Positions 1 through 10,953 of a stretch of DNA of 64,000 nt are shown in pieces (position 1 is the first letter of the stretch; each line of letters starts with the position of its first letter). The DNA is from Basidiobolus meristosporus CBS 931.73. Its lineage: Eukaryota > Basidiobolomycota > Basidiobolomycetes > Basidiobolales > Basidiobolaceae. The translations under genes and the position numbers were made by a program. The stretch covers positions 62,001 to 126,000 of the forward strand of contig MCFE01000136.1 in NCBI GenBank assembly GCA_002104905.1, read 5' to 3'. The notes under the pieces were generated by a model. The model was not told the origin of the DNA. It saw nothing but the letters and a program-made list of their open reading frames with translations, and ran no database searches.

Positions 1-384
1 GCTTTCTATTGATCTTACTTTAGTGCTAATAATTAAATATAGTGCCAGATAGTACCAGTGGACCAAGATAGTGCCATGCATATTTGTGACATGTTACAAG
101 CCACATGAGCTAGATTCAGAGTGCCATGGGTATTGAGTATCAGATGCATATCTTCAATTCTTTTATGCTCTTACACATCCTGCACAACATTGATCCACAA
201 AAAAACATCAAAAAATGGATTTTCTCCTGCATCATAGGTGAAACACAGGGGCTACTTTGCATGAAGATGCAGAGCAATGTTTCACACTCTGTGGCCAAGT
301 ATAGGTTCACTTGGCCTCTCTGGCACACTATGGCATCATTTGGCACTCATGGCTCAATGTGGCACTATCCAACAGAACAAGTCT
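1..384 (+). repeat. R1 repeat, half copy cut by the window edge
   Basis: AT-rich repeat with many short AGTGCC/GGCACT motifs, ending in GGAACAAGTCT-like sequence (here AGAACAAGTCT at 374-384). The same sequence occurs at 1,693-2,720 (interrupted), 37,179-37,545 (minus) and 37,589-37,931 (plus). Comparison with the complete foldback at 37,179 shows that this is one arm, the other lying before base 1. The 86-codon frame across it is not a gene: it is not maintained between copies. Confidence 0.8.
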
Positions 385-499
385 AATATGCATGATGCAT
401 CTTGAATTACCATGATACAGATTGGATCTCATCAGCCTCAGATTTCCTATTTAACTATCAACTTATGGGTAGATCATCAGTAATATCACCATGTCATTG

Positions 500-1436
500 C
501 TTGTGGATGAATTTAGCAACATAATGATAGGATGTGTGGCAATTGACAGAGATTTAGTCATAATGCAAGGAAAATCAGAGAAATTGAGCTGATTGCACCA
601 AAATGATTCAAATTACAGCTATACAATCACCTACCAATCTTAATATGACTTGTTCATCGCAATGGTATTTTCTGATGATCACATCACTACCAGCGGATTT
701 TCTTTTGTCACATTAGAGGTGATCTATAGCAAGTATTGTGGACCATCACTCCTATCTAATCAAGAAGATCCCTTATTAAGCTCCTCTGCTTTTACAAGAA
801 CTACAGCCCAACAAGGCTTCATCCCACCTTCCATGGCTGACTGCAATGGAGAACCACCTTGCCAAGGGTATAAATGAATTAGAACAAGCTTTGAATACTA
901 GGTTCAGAAGCTCCAATAGACTTCCATATTCCAGAGTGGGTAGCAGCAGGTTCCCTATCAGGGGAATTTTGGATACCTTTCTAGTCTGGATCAACATATC
1001 TCTGGGAGGCAAAGGCACTTTTATTTTGGGAAATACAAGGCATATGTGGAAAGTTCCAAGCCCTGTCTGACATTGAGGGTAATATTGTTGGCTCAGTGGG
1101 CCATTTGCTGGAAGTAGGCATGACAAAGCAATCTGGTTAGAGAATCATCCAGAGTTCAGTAGAGGGGAGAAATGAATTGCAGACTTAGCTTATGTGGGAG
1201 AGGATTGTCAGAGATTTTGATGTATTACAGCTCACAGGAAGCTAAGGAATGGTGTGCTAGGCAGGAAGCAGAAGTGCTACAAAGACATGGTTAAACATTT
1301 CCAAGTCAGAGTAGAGCATACATTTAAATATCTAAAGAGATTGAGCATATTGGCAGGTAATGACCAGGAAAAGTCATATATAGACCCTATGAAAGGTTAT
1401 TGTGAAGTGCCCATCAAAAGGCTATCACAAATTTAA
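500..1436. repeat. R3 repeat, copy 1
   Basis: This stretch is a diverged direct copy of 26,176-27,240. Matching landmarks include GCAACATAATGAT..., a CATAATGCA-GGAAAATCAGA block and the AGAGAAT-ATCCAGA block near 1,140 and 26,850. Both copies lie next to a short R1-derived element at the far end. A minus-strand frame at 776-1,126 has a partial counterpart in the other copy (shared PTEP and KVPLP words), so a decayed coding region is possible, but I cannot name the protein. Bases 385-499 show nothing further. Confidence 0.6.
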
Positions 1437-1437
1437 A

Positions 1438-1560
1438 AGACTTGTTCCGTTGGATAGTGCCACATAGAGCCAGCCTGCGTATAGTGCCAGATTGATCTGG
1501 CACCCTATGGCACTATCTGGCACTATAATTTCTACCATGATGCCAGTGGTATGATACAGT
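1438..1560 (-). repeat. Short R1-derived MITE-like element
   Basis: It starts AGACTTGTTCCGTTGGATAG, the outer end of R1, but continues into a different inner part rich in AGTGCCAGAT/GGCACTAT motifs. The same short form is present in the opposite orientation at 27,241-27,366. It looks like an internally deleted, non-autonomous derivative. Confidence 0.55.
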
Positions 1561-1692
1561 TACTGGTAATTTTACTCAATCTTACTTATGTTGCTCAAAA
1601 TAGTGCTTTCCTTGCTTTATTTACTCTTCATAATGCTCCAAAAATATTTCTCTCAGTGGATGTCTTCTTGTATGAGCATACTGTGCATTAAT

Positions 1693-2720
1693 AGGCTTGT
1701 TCTGTTGGATAGTGCCACATTGAGCCATGAGTGCTAAATGATGCCATAGTGTGCCAGAGAGGCCAAGTGAACCTATACTTGGCCACAGAGTGTGAAAAGT
1801 GGTTCTGCATCTCCATGCAAAGCGGTGTGGTGGTGTAGAGGTACTCCTGGGAGAAGCTACACAACTCAAGGTGTGTGAGGTGTCTGATGGGTGCAATAAC
1901 CTCTGTGTCTAAACTGCTGGTGTCTTTGTCAATATGTCACTATGGTAAAAGCTCCTGCTTCTCTAGCTTCCTAGGTGCTCCAAGTGTCTCCAAAGGCCTC
2001 TGTGTGTCTTGTGCACTACCTTGAAAAGCTCCTTGATGGCAGGTCTGAGATGTACTGTTGAAGGCAGGTGCAGTGATCAGCTGCTAATCAATAAGGTAGA
2101 AGTGTTACTGATAGAAGGGATGATTTATTGATGAGGGATTGCTTTCCCTTAAATACTTTTCCTGATTGCCAAGTGATTACTAATGACAAGGTTCTAGAAG
2201 ATTCTAGGTATCAGTAGAATTCTTGATGACATCACTATGAGCTAAAAATATGCCAAGAATGTCCTGGAAGGTTCTAAAAGGCACAGCACTCTCAACCAAT
2301 CAGGAATCAGTAGTCTGAAACCTGTGCAACATAGAAATACCATATATGGTATTGAAATGGTAGAGATGGTAACACAGACCTAGGTCATGTGTCACGGGTA
2401 CTGACGCGGGTACTTGCCTTATATAGATACATCTACTGATCACAAAGCTGAATAACATCTGGGATAACTAATGCTAATAACTAATCAGGGTAAACATCAT
2501 ATGGGGATAATACTGATAATATGGGCAAAAAAAGAATGGGATAATACTGATAAGATAAAATATGGATAAGTATATCATAATGACTATATGAATAAACTTG
2601 TCTGTGGGAGGTATGTTTACCCTACCACAGCGGCCCCTGTGTTTCACCTATGATGGAGGAGAAAACCAATTTTTTGATATTTTTTTGTGGATCAATGTTG
2701 TGCAGGATGTGTAAGAGCAT
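1693..2720 (-). repeat. R1 copy split by a solo LTR
   Basis: Bases 1,693-1,825 and 2,630-2,720 form one continuous R1 arm when the 804 bp insert is removed. The break falls inside the sequence that reads TGCAAAG..CCCCTGTGTTTC in the uninterrupted copy at 37,319. The arm ends near 2,720, where Tnp2 transposon sequence begins. Confidence 0.8.
1826..2629 (-). mobile_element. Solo LTR A (804 bp) of an unassigned LTR retrotransposon
   Basis: The insert begins TGTGGTGG and ends CTACCACA, the TG..CA form of an LTR with short inverted ends. It is flanked by GCGG at 1,822-1,825 and 2,630-2,633, a 4 bp target duplication. No coding frame is visible. On the minus strand it carries a TATA-like GTATTTAAGGG near 2,150, which suggests transcription in that direction. 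A copy of exactly the same length is at 6,040-6,843, and two longer relatives lie in the other orientation at 31,142 and 36,061. No internal retrotransposon sequence of this family was seen in the window. Confidence 0.8.
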
Positions 2721-2724
2721 ATTA

Positions 2725-4152
2725 TTATCTGCATTGGAGATTCCCCCGCCATCAGCAAGATAGCAGGTTTTTCTGGGCACAATGGACGGTATTGCTGTTA
2801 TATGTGTGAGATCCAGGGGATTTACTCCATAACTCACACACTTTATTATTACCCAAACACCCGCACTAAGAACATCATCTTTCCACAGAGAGAACGTACA
2901 GAAGTAAGCATGCAATTGCAGCACACTTGGCAAGCTAGAAGCCATCAGCTGGAATATGGAATCAATTGGAAGCTGGAGATACTTAAGATAGAGGGTATCT
3001 GTTGGAGCAAAAGCTTTCCACTGGGAGCAATGCATTTGCTGTTCAACAATATCCCTATACTGATGACCAAGTTGCACATGGGGCATTTCAAGCTAAATGA
3101 GCCCTTCAAGATACCGGAGAAATTTGAAAAAATTGGCAAGATATTACAGAGTATCTGCTACCCTAAGCACTTCTCATGGGCTCCAATTAATATTCATATG
3201 CATATGCAATAATACAAATGCAAAGACTGGATGAACTGGATATGTATTTATTCAAGTGGTGTTCTGAAGCCATTACTACCAAGAGTACATTGGTATCATT
3301 GGGAGTCATATGTGGACATTGTAGGAATATTTATCCAGAAGCGGATCACCAATGCCAACTAGACGCATCTACAGCTGTTGTGTGAGGAGTTTGTGACGGG
3401 ATTTGAGCGGTTATACTACTAACATAAAGCTGAACGTGTAGATCTCTGCCACTACAGTATCCATTCTCTACTCCATCTTGCACTGTGTGTGGAGAACATT
3501 GGGCCTTGCTTCACCTTTTGGGAGTTTCCTATGAAGCATATGTGTGGGGAGATAGGAAGACAAGTCAAGTTGCAGGTACTACCATATCCCAATCTCATCA
3601 AGAATATTACCTTTAAGTCCGTCATAGATGTGATGAGTTGGCACATGGAGGACAGCCAGAAAGAGTTGGAAAATACTGAGGACAAATGTGCACATGGAGA
3701 CACCTATGCCTATGGCATTAAGAAGCTAAGCAGCCCCAATGCATGGGTAATCAGTTAAGTAATGCAAAGTTGGGTTGGGTGCAACAAGCAACTAATTTTT
3801 ATCAGGAAAACTCCACCAAGACATGCCAGATTTCTTGTGGTCACAAGCCAACTTCTACACCATTCAATACAGAATTCACACAAACAAAAGCCAGAGCACA
3901 CCTATAAGGGGAGCTAGAATCCAGCAGGGAAAAGGAATATATTGGCTAAATACCAAGAAGTTCTTTGCCAATATTCAGGAGGTATTCATGCCAGAAGTGG
4001 CAACAACCAAGCATATGTTTGCAAGATGTATATGCTACCAGCAGTACAAGGTATATGGCAACTTTGCAAGTATTGCACTAAAAAGCCGTAAAGTTGAGGT
4101 GATAGAAGTATGTCTATTGTGGCAGGTGTGCACGTTTGTAGAGGTTAGTTAG
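2725..4152 (+). pseudogene. Tnp2 (CACTA-type) transposase, 3' half, degraded
   Basis: Conceptual translation, with stops and shifts, follows the order of the Transposase_21/Tnp2 family. First comes a SPAISKIAGFSGHNG...CEIQGIYS block (about 2,750-2,830). Next is the hallmark FPLGAMHLLFNN followed by MGHFKLNEPF (about 3,015-3,105). Then come FVTGFERLYY, HSLLHLALCVENIGPCFTFW and EFPMKHMCGEIGRQ (about 3,390-3,565), and a C-terminal part at 3,823-4,152. In-frame stops occur, for example near 3,360 and 3,420. The 5' half is missing: an R1 arm ends at 2,720 where transposase similarity starts. The same protein region is found at 10,350-10,587 and 27,375-28,600 on the minus strand. The family assignment rests on motif order, which I consider strong. 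The fragment is non-functional. Confidence 0.85.
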
Positions 4153-4986
4153 CAGGAGGCCATAGTTTTTTTGATTCAAACTATATGTGGAATACCCAAG
4201 GTTGTAGTGGGTAAGCAAATAAAGAAAGGTGATTCTACAGTGGAATATATGAATTGCACAAGGGGAGGTAGAAAAGGGAAATACCATTTGGTAAATTGGT
4301 ACGGTAGCATTATACATAACCAGCGGCAGGCCATCATACTGCCATAAAAAAAGCCATCAGAGTCTTGCTGCAAGGCCATCAAAATACCGTCAAGTTTCTT
4401 GCCATATAAGGCAATTGGAAGTCCTGGCCAACCGGATCCACTAAAAATAGTAATAGAGCACTGAAAGACCACAACAATAACATGCAAATATTGTCACAGC
4501 ACCAATCAAAAATTGTCAAGTTTTATCCCTTTATTTGGCTGAAAAATTTGCAATACACCGTCATGATCTTGTTATAAGATTGTCAGGAGGGTCACTAATT
4601 CCAAGCTGCTGTTATTATGACGGTCTCTGAACGGGATCTTGACGGATGATCTGGATTGGATCCACCCGCGGGACCAAATTATTTTTCATAGGGTTCAGGA
4701 GGAAGAATACAGACCGCAAGCAACATTGTCTAGATTGCACCAGCACGCCTTGCTGGATTCCTTACCATCTCTTGCAGCCACAGCATGCCAGCGCACATCA
4801 GTCCAGACTACGCCAACACCCTTTACCAGAACGCCCTGCATCAAGTCAACGCATGCGCTTCAGAGCAGAACTACTAGAACTTGCCAAACTGCTCATTTAG
4901 ACACAAGTCCATTAGAGTGGACCAAGTTGCATCAACATGCAGCATTACTTTGAACTCAGCCAAGGGCCATCTCAATGCGTTAAGTC
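4153..4986 (+). other. Tnp2 element sequence after the transposase core
   Basis: This links the transposase core to the conserved tail. Bases 4,840-4,986 recur inverted at about 10,170-10,340. Two overlapping frames (4,639-4,953 and 4,646-4,900) are present, but neither is recognisable and the deletion in the 9,107-10,587 copy prevents a frame test for most of it. Confidence 0.4.
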
Positions 4987-5325
4987 ATGCCTGCATATGC
5001 CGTTTTGCCTGACCATCAGCAAGTTACTTCTGGTGAACTGACTGATGGTGACCAACATGAAGTGCCTCAACCACCAGAGGCCTTGGCAAGTAAAAGAACA
5101 TGTCAGCACGTGGCACTCCAGGCTGGTTCAGTTGGCTCAGTGGGAGCAATTCAGCGCGGCCAAGCTGCAGCATTGCACTCATCAACTGGGAGGCAAAATA
5201 CTGACTACAAATACACAAGTAGCCAAGATGATAGTCAGCCAGGAAGTAGTATAGGTGTGCAAAGTGAGTCACTACCAAATGCTTCAGTAGTAATCCCTGT
5301 GAGAAAAAAACCCAGGAGAAGATGA
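4987..5325 (+). pseudogene. Probable C-terminal tail of the Tnp2 element protein
   Basis: A 112-codon open frame ends in the basic stretch KKPRRR and has the words HQQVTSGELTD, LASKR and TDYKYTSSQ. The inverted copy on the minus strand between about 10,170 and 9,840 keeps the same frame with related words (SSGELTD, LASKR, TDYKYTSSQ) despite many substitutions and a few stops. That pattern suggests the region was once translated. It may be the C-terminus of the transposase or a separate small protein; I recognise no domain. The basic end could be a nuclear localisation signal, which is inference. Confidence 0.45.
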
Positions 5326-6039
5326 TGCAATTGCTTTGAATTGCTATTATTTGTAATGATCCCAACAACCCATTTTTTTTGCAATCCAAATCAAGCTATT
5401 GCAAATCAGTGATCATCAAATTTTTGATATAAGTAATATCAAGGTTGTCACACATTTGAGACAGAACCCCTATAAATAAACACCCTGCATATATATATAT
5501 CATCTGTAACACCAGTGCAGCTATTGGATCTGTTTTGCACCTACCCAATTGCTTGCATGCTAGCTATGACACCTTGCCCAATTACTAGGATCAGGGATTT
5601 ACTTGCTCAATGGGCAAAATGGGATATTTGATGGCAAATCAGGTAGATTGTTTAGTAGTCAATGAGCCAATTGGGAGCTGCCAGCTTCAGGATACTTTTG
5701 GACCAATTAACCACTGAGATACCATCCAATTGGAGTGATGGTAACTAAAATGGTAAGTATCAGTGTAGTTCATAGTGTGATACACATTTATTTCCATTTA
5801 CATTAAAGAAACATATCCAAATACTGGATTTTACCTGCCATAATAGTGGTATCCAATTGTGCACATGATGCAAACATTACAAGTTGACGTAATCATCCGT
5901 GCCAACCTCATTGTGTCAGATTGTGCCATAGTGTGCAAGATTGTCCCACATAATGTAAAATTGTCCTAGAATAATCCGGCCTACTGGTAGCTATAATATT
6001 GCACCTAATTGTTCTTTACAACCGTGGAATGCACCACGC

Positions 6040-6843
6040 TGTGGTAGTGTAGAGGTACACCTGGGAGAAGCTACACAACTCAAGGTGTGTGAGGTGTCTG
6101 ATGGGTGCAATAACCTCTGTGTCTAAACTGCTGGTGTCTTTGTCAATATGTCTCTATGGTAAAAGCTCCTGCTTCTCTAGCTTCCTAGGTGTTCCAAGTG
6201 TCTCTAAAGGCCTCTGTGTGTCTTGTGCACTACCCTGAAAAGCTCCTTGATGGCAGGTCTGAGATGTACTCTTGAAGGCAGGTGCAGTGATCAACTGCTA
6301 ATCAATAAGGTAGAAGTGTTACTGATAGAAGGGATGATTTATTGATGAGGGATTGCTTTCCCTTAAATACTTTTCCTGATTGCCAAGTGATTACTAATGA
6401 AAAGGTTCTAGAAGAATCTAGGGATCAGTGGAATTCTTGATGACATCACTATGAGCTAAAAGTATGCCAAGAGTATCCTGGAAGGTTCTAAACGGCACAG
6501 CACATCCAACCAATCAGGGATCAGCAGTCTGAAACCTGTGCAACATAGAAATACCATATATGGTATTGAAATGGTAGAAATGGTAACACAGACCTAGGTC
6601 ATGTGTTGTGGGTACTGACGTGGGTACTTGCCTTATGTAGATACATATACTGATCACAAAGCTGAATAACATCTGGGATAACTATTGCTAATAACTAATC
6701 AGGGTAAACATCATATGGGAATAATACTGAAAATATGTGCAAATGAAGAATGGGATAATACTGATAAGATAAAATATGGATAAGTAAATCATAATGGCTA
6801 TATGAATAAACTTGTCTGTGGGAGGTATGTTTACCCTACCACA
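6040..6843 (-). mobile_element. Solo LTR B (804 bp)
   Basis: Begins TGTGGTAG and ends CTACCACA. It is 804 bp, like the copy at 1,826-2,629, and nearly identical to it. The insertion point is inside the left inverted arm: removing it rejoins sequence that is continuous at 9,107-9,200 on the other strand. Flanking tetranucleotides are ACGC and GCGC, one mismatch from a target duplication. The minus strand carries the TATA-like GTATTTAAGGG. Confidence 0.8.
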
Positions 6844-6889
6844 GCGCGCCCTGGCATGGTACAATGGAACAAGTCTAAAGTCCTGTGAC

Positions 6890-7687
6890 TGAAAAGTTCT
6901 GATCACATCAGGACACCATGAAAAGAGCATCAAAAAATAATTGCAACCATATTTCACAAAAACTTGGTCAAAATTTCTCTTCACAAATATACAAAAGTGG
7001 CTTTTGACTTGCTCTCTGTCAGTTTTCTCACTTTCTGATACCATACACTCTACCAACTCCTACATTTGTATGCTTTGAGTGGCAATTGCCTCTTTTTCAC
7101 ACTCCTTACTTCCTGACACTACCATTTCTCTTACTTTTCATGTATACAAATTGATTTATTTCTGTTGAAACTCCAGTTGAATCTCAATTGCCAGTTATAC
7201 TGACCTATACAATCTCCTATACCCTATACTAACATTAGACTATGTATTACCCGCTCATCCTGTTTCTGGACTATTTCCTGACTTCTCTGGGCCATTGCAT
7301 CTGTCCTATCAGCCACTGCACCTAATTGCTTCATTGATGCTTTGGTATGAGCTGAAAACATACTGCTGATACAGGTGGTGGTGATGTTATGATGGACAAT
7401 TGCTGGTCTTCAACCAAGGGTACTGCATTTGCTACATTCTCATCTGCATGAGCATACTGGTCAGCTTGTGGCTATGGAAAGTTTCTCAGTTACCTGCATT
7501 ACTGAGAGCCAGAGGAGTCCACATTAATACCTTTAGTAGGCACACTGCTAATATGGCCTTTTTGGGATGTAGCCCCGCTTGTTGCACTGAATGTCAAAGC
7601 AAGCTGTTGTCTAAATGTTCTTCTGCTGCCATCAGTGGTGTGGTCTGGTTGGGAAGCAGACATCATTGCTGTATTTTTTGGCGGCAT
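6890..7687 (-). pseudogene. ORF2 of the Tnp2 element, internally deleted copy
   Basis: The minus-strand start at 7,687 reads MPPKNTAMMSASQPD, then SRRTFRQQLALTFSATSGAT and GHISSVPTKG. The same start (MPPK..., SRR.., QQLALT, ATSKKG) is found at 34,998 (minus) and 29,881 (plus). Compared with the longer copy at 32,208-34,998, the middle is lost: the sequence passes from the coiled-coil-like part directly to the 3' end. The gene diverges from the transposase gene that begins about 215 bp away. I do not recognise the protein family. Confidence 0.6.
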
Positions 7688-7900
7688 ATATGGAAGTGAG
7701 TCAAACCAAAGGGGAAATAGTGTTACATACACATGCATATGTGGTACCACAACTTTATTGATATTGTTTACAATGGTGGGTCATCATTGAGTCTTACATT
7801 CATGTATGTGCAATGTCTCAAATACAAGACTGCCTTATACTCACATAAGTATTGACCAAGAAGTGATATCATAGCATTACATTGTTGAAGGTCAAACTGT
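7688..7900. promoter_or_regulatory. Shared intergenic region between ORF2 and Tnp2
   Basis: The two transposon genes start back to back on either side of this roughly 210 bp stretch. The block GGGGAAATAGTGTTACATA is kept near 7,710, 20,375 and (with one change) 35,020, and in reverse near 29,855. Its conservation among decayed copies suggests a bidirectional promoter. No core element was identified. Confidence 0.4.
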
Positions 7901-9075
7901 TTGCCCCATGGACAAGACTACCTTGACTCAATGCTGAAGAGAAGAGAAAAAAACCATGTGGCTATTGTGGCAAGCCTCTTGTCCATGAAGCACACAGACA
8001 GCATAGAAAGTATGATAGGATCACAACCAGTGTTTTGCCATGCAAGTCATATTAGACCATTCATTGGTCACTACTGTACCAATATTATCTTGCCAGCCAG
8101 TTGATACTTCTATTGTGGCACCTGTCCATCTTTGCCACCTTGCATAAACTAAGTCAGTTGAGCTTTTGATGCCTTTATGCTAACCTTAGCCATCTGAATA
8201 TGGCGTACAGAGTGATAGCTCTGACAAAAACAGTTCACTGGAGTATTGTGAGCCTATCTCCCCTAACAACAGTACCACATATGAGCCCCATCAAATCCTC
8301 ATATGCAATTAGACAACACCTGCTGAAACAAATGCCAAGGATACCTTATGGGGTCAAGTGAGCCCAGTAATCCATATACTAGTGAATGATGTAGTGATGT
8401 GGCTTGAGATATGGTGCATTTCCACTAATATAAGTAATGGATGCTTTGAGGATTTATTACCACTTCTTGCCAAAATCATTATGGGATGCCACTTACCATG
8501 TACATGGTATAAGTGGACAACCATCATGCAGCTGGCAACATACAAACCAGAGACTGTCCTGATTCCAGCATGTGTTAACAGTTGCATGGCAATCACATCC
8601 AAAAATGCTACCATTGCAACATGTCCAAATTGTCCAGAATCCAACAAAATTGAGGGAGAACATTGTTCACACTCTAGATATATTCCAGTAATACCCTGTC
8701 TTAGGAAGCTGATGCATTCCAACAAATATTGCAAGGCTATAAACTATTGCACTCATTATCAATCAAGCCCAAAAATATCCAATATATTCAATGGCAAATG
8801 TTGCAAATAGATAAGAAGCATAGGCTACTTTGAAGGTATATATGCCCATGCCTTTGACTTGGCACTTGCTGGATTCTCATCAAGCAAGTACTCTACCAGC
8901 AAATCCTGCTGCCCACTAATTCTCATCAATAGGAATCTGCCACCCATCTTACAGTATCAGAGCAATAATCTGACGGTAGTCTCACTGATATCTAGGCCCA
9001 AGTCACCACCCAACCTGGATAGCTACCTGTATCCATTGCTGGATGAATCTTGTATGCTTCCCAGCAGGATAACAG
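7901..9075 (+). pseudogene. Tnp2 (CACTA-type) transposase, 5' half, degraded
   Basis: An N-terminal zinc motif is encoded at about 7,945-8,005: KKPCGYCGKPL...HEAHRQH, reached after a one-base shift in an A-run. From 8,358 a 150-codon frame has the Tnp2 signature CVNSCMAI...TCPNC and SRYIPVIPCLRKLM, ending ISNIFNGK. After one stop the frame at 8,859-9,075 continues with DLALAGFSS, SCCPLILINRNLPP and DSYLYPLLDE. This is the block that normally follows in Tnp2 proteins. The sequence then stops abruptly at 9,106, where an inverted 3' end begins, so the catalytic half is absent. Related copies are at 28,560-29,470 (minus) and 35,220-36,060 (plus). Confidence 0.85.
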
Positions 9076-9106
9076 TAAATGGCTGTTATGTAAAGCACAA
9101 ATTATT

Positions 9107-10340
9107 AGATTTGTTCCATTGTACTATGCTATGGCATGCAGCGCAATCCATGGTCTTTAAGAACAATAGGTTGCAATATTGTAGCTACCAGTAGGCAAGA
9201 TACCTCTTGGACAATTTTGCACCATGTGGGAAGATATCACACACTAAGCCACAATCTGACACAATGAGGTTGGCATATATGATTGCGCCAACATGTAATA
9301 TTTGTATTATGTGCGCAATTGGACACCTCTATTATGGTAGGTAAAATCCGGAATTGGACATGTCTCTTTAATGTATGGAGATAAATGCGTATTGCATTAT
9401 GAACTACACTGATACTTACTATTTTGGGAACCATTGCTCCAATTGGATGGTATCACAGTAGTTAATTGGTCCAAAAGTATCCTGAAGCTGTCAGCCCATA
9501 ATTGGCTCTTTGACCAATACACAAGCTGCCTGATTTGCCATCAAATATCCCATTTTGCCCATTGCCCAAGTAAATCCCTGATCCTAGTGATTGGACATAG
9601 CATCATAGCTAGCATGCAACCAGTTGAATAGGTGCAAAACAGATCAAATGGCTGCACTGGTGCCACAGGTGATGTATATATATGCAGGGTATTTATTTAT
9701 AGGGGTTCTGTCTCAAATGTGAGATGCCCTTGATATTGCTTATATCTAAAGTTTAGTGATCACCAATTTGCAATGGCTCAATGTTGATGGCAAAAAAATG
9801 TGTTGTGTTGATCATGACAATAATTGCAATTCAATGTAATTATATCATCTTCTCCTAGGTTTTTTTCTCACAAGGATTACTACTGAAGCATTTAGTATTG
9901 ATCCACTTTGCACACCTAAGCCATTTCCTTGCTAACTATCATTTTGGCTACTTGTGTATTTGTAGTCAGTATTTTGTCTCCTAGTTGATGAGTGTGATGC
10001 TGCAGCTTGGCCACGCTTAATTGCTCTGGATGATGCTATTAAGCTGGCCTGCAGTGCTATGCAATATCACATTCTTTTACTTGCCAAAGGCTCTGGTGTT
10101 GGAGGCACTTCACGTGGGTAATTATCAGTCAGCTCACCAGAAGAATCTTGCTGATGGTCAGATGTAATGCCATGAGCAGATGCAGCATGGTGTGCTGGCA
10201 AGGCCCTTGGATAAGTTCAATATGATGCTGCTTGTTGATGCAACTTGGCCCACTCCAATGGAATTGTGTCCAAATGAGAAGTTTGGCAAGTTCCGGTGGT
10301 TTAGTTCTGAAGCGCATGCAGTGACCTAACACACATTGAC
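9107..10340 (-). repeat. Right arm of the large inverted repeat
   Basis: Reverse complement of 4,840-6,876 without the solo LTR, starting AGATTTGTTCCATTG at 9,107. It includes the minus-strand version of the conserved tail frame at about 9,840-10,170. Many point differences separate the arms, so the duplication is old or the arms come from two separate elements. Confidence 0.8.
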
Positions 10341-10349
10341 TCAATGTGC

Positions 10350-10587
10350 TAGCCCATCACATTCTTGACAGACTTGAAGGTAATAATCTTGATGAGACTG
10401 CAATATGGCAGTACCTGCAACTTGACTTGACTTCCTATCTTGCCACACATCTGCTCCATTGGAAACTCCCAAAAGGTGAAGGAAGGTCCAATATTCTCCT
10501 CACACCAAGCAAGATGAAGTAGAGAATGGATACAGTATGGTAGATATTTACATGTTCAGCTTCATGTTTGTAGTATACCAGCTCAAA
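10350..10587 (-). pseudogene. Tnp2 transposase fragment
   Basis: The minus strand encodes the block around ENIGPSFTFWEFPMEQMCGK with flanking stops, matching 3,400-3,640 on the plus strand. Compared with that copy, the roughly 1 kb between this motif and the tail is deleted. The fragment ends at 10,587, where a truncated Gypsy LTR starts. Confidence 0.75.
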
Positions 10588-10895
10588 CATGTTTAGCTTT
10601 TCAGTATATCAGTATTATCTATCAAATCAGTAGCATTAGTCAGCAAATGAATCATCGGATCTTTATCAGACCAAAATAGATATATTGAGTAGGATCTTAT
10701 TGGGTGATGATGATGCAAACAAATGAGTCATCAGCCAAAGCATACATTAGAAAATACAATTAGTCAGCAATTGATCTGGCAAAGTGTATATAAGGAGCTG
10801 CTGGAACCGCAATAAAAATCAGCAAAAGTTTTGGTGAATACAGTACTAGCTAAACTCCCTATTCCTCTACAACTCTAATACCAACACTTGTAATA
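10588..10895 (+). repeat. Truncated 5' LTR of Gypsy-2
   Basis: Aligns to LTR 12,104-12,471 but lacks roughly the first 65 bp. It keeps the TATA motif GTATATAAGGAG near 10,790 and ends in CTTGTAATA, where the intact form has CTTGTAACA. Confidence 0.85.
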
Positions 10896-10953
10896 TTGCT
10901 AGCAGCAATAACCAGAGGCTTCCCTCCTAAAGAAAGAAAAAGTTGCCCTCAAG

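Larger units (their letters stand above)
4840..6876 (+). repeat. Left arm of a large inverted repeat (3' end of a Tnp2 element)
   Basis: This 1.2 kb arm, excluding the LTR inserted at 6,040-6,843, is the reverse complement of 9,107-10,340. Both arms end on the inside with AATGGAACAA(G/A)TCT, which is also the outer end of R1. The arm holds the conserved tail frame, then AT-rich non-coding sequence. It is likely the 3' end of the DNA transposon. Confidence 0.8.

Noticed and set aside
126-386. 86-codon frame starting MGIEYQMHIF, repeated at 37,673
   Set aside because: It is the R1 repeat. The frame occurs on either strand in inverted arms and is broken in other copies, so it is not a gene.
1826-6843. 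LTRs A and B as the two ends of one retrotransposon
   Set aside because: LTR A has its own GCGG duplication immediately at both ends, and the sequence between them is R1 and Tnp2 DNA, not gag-pol.
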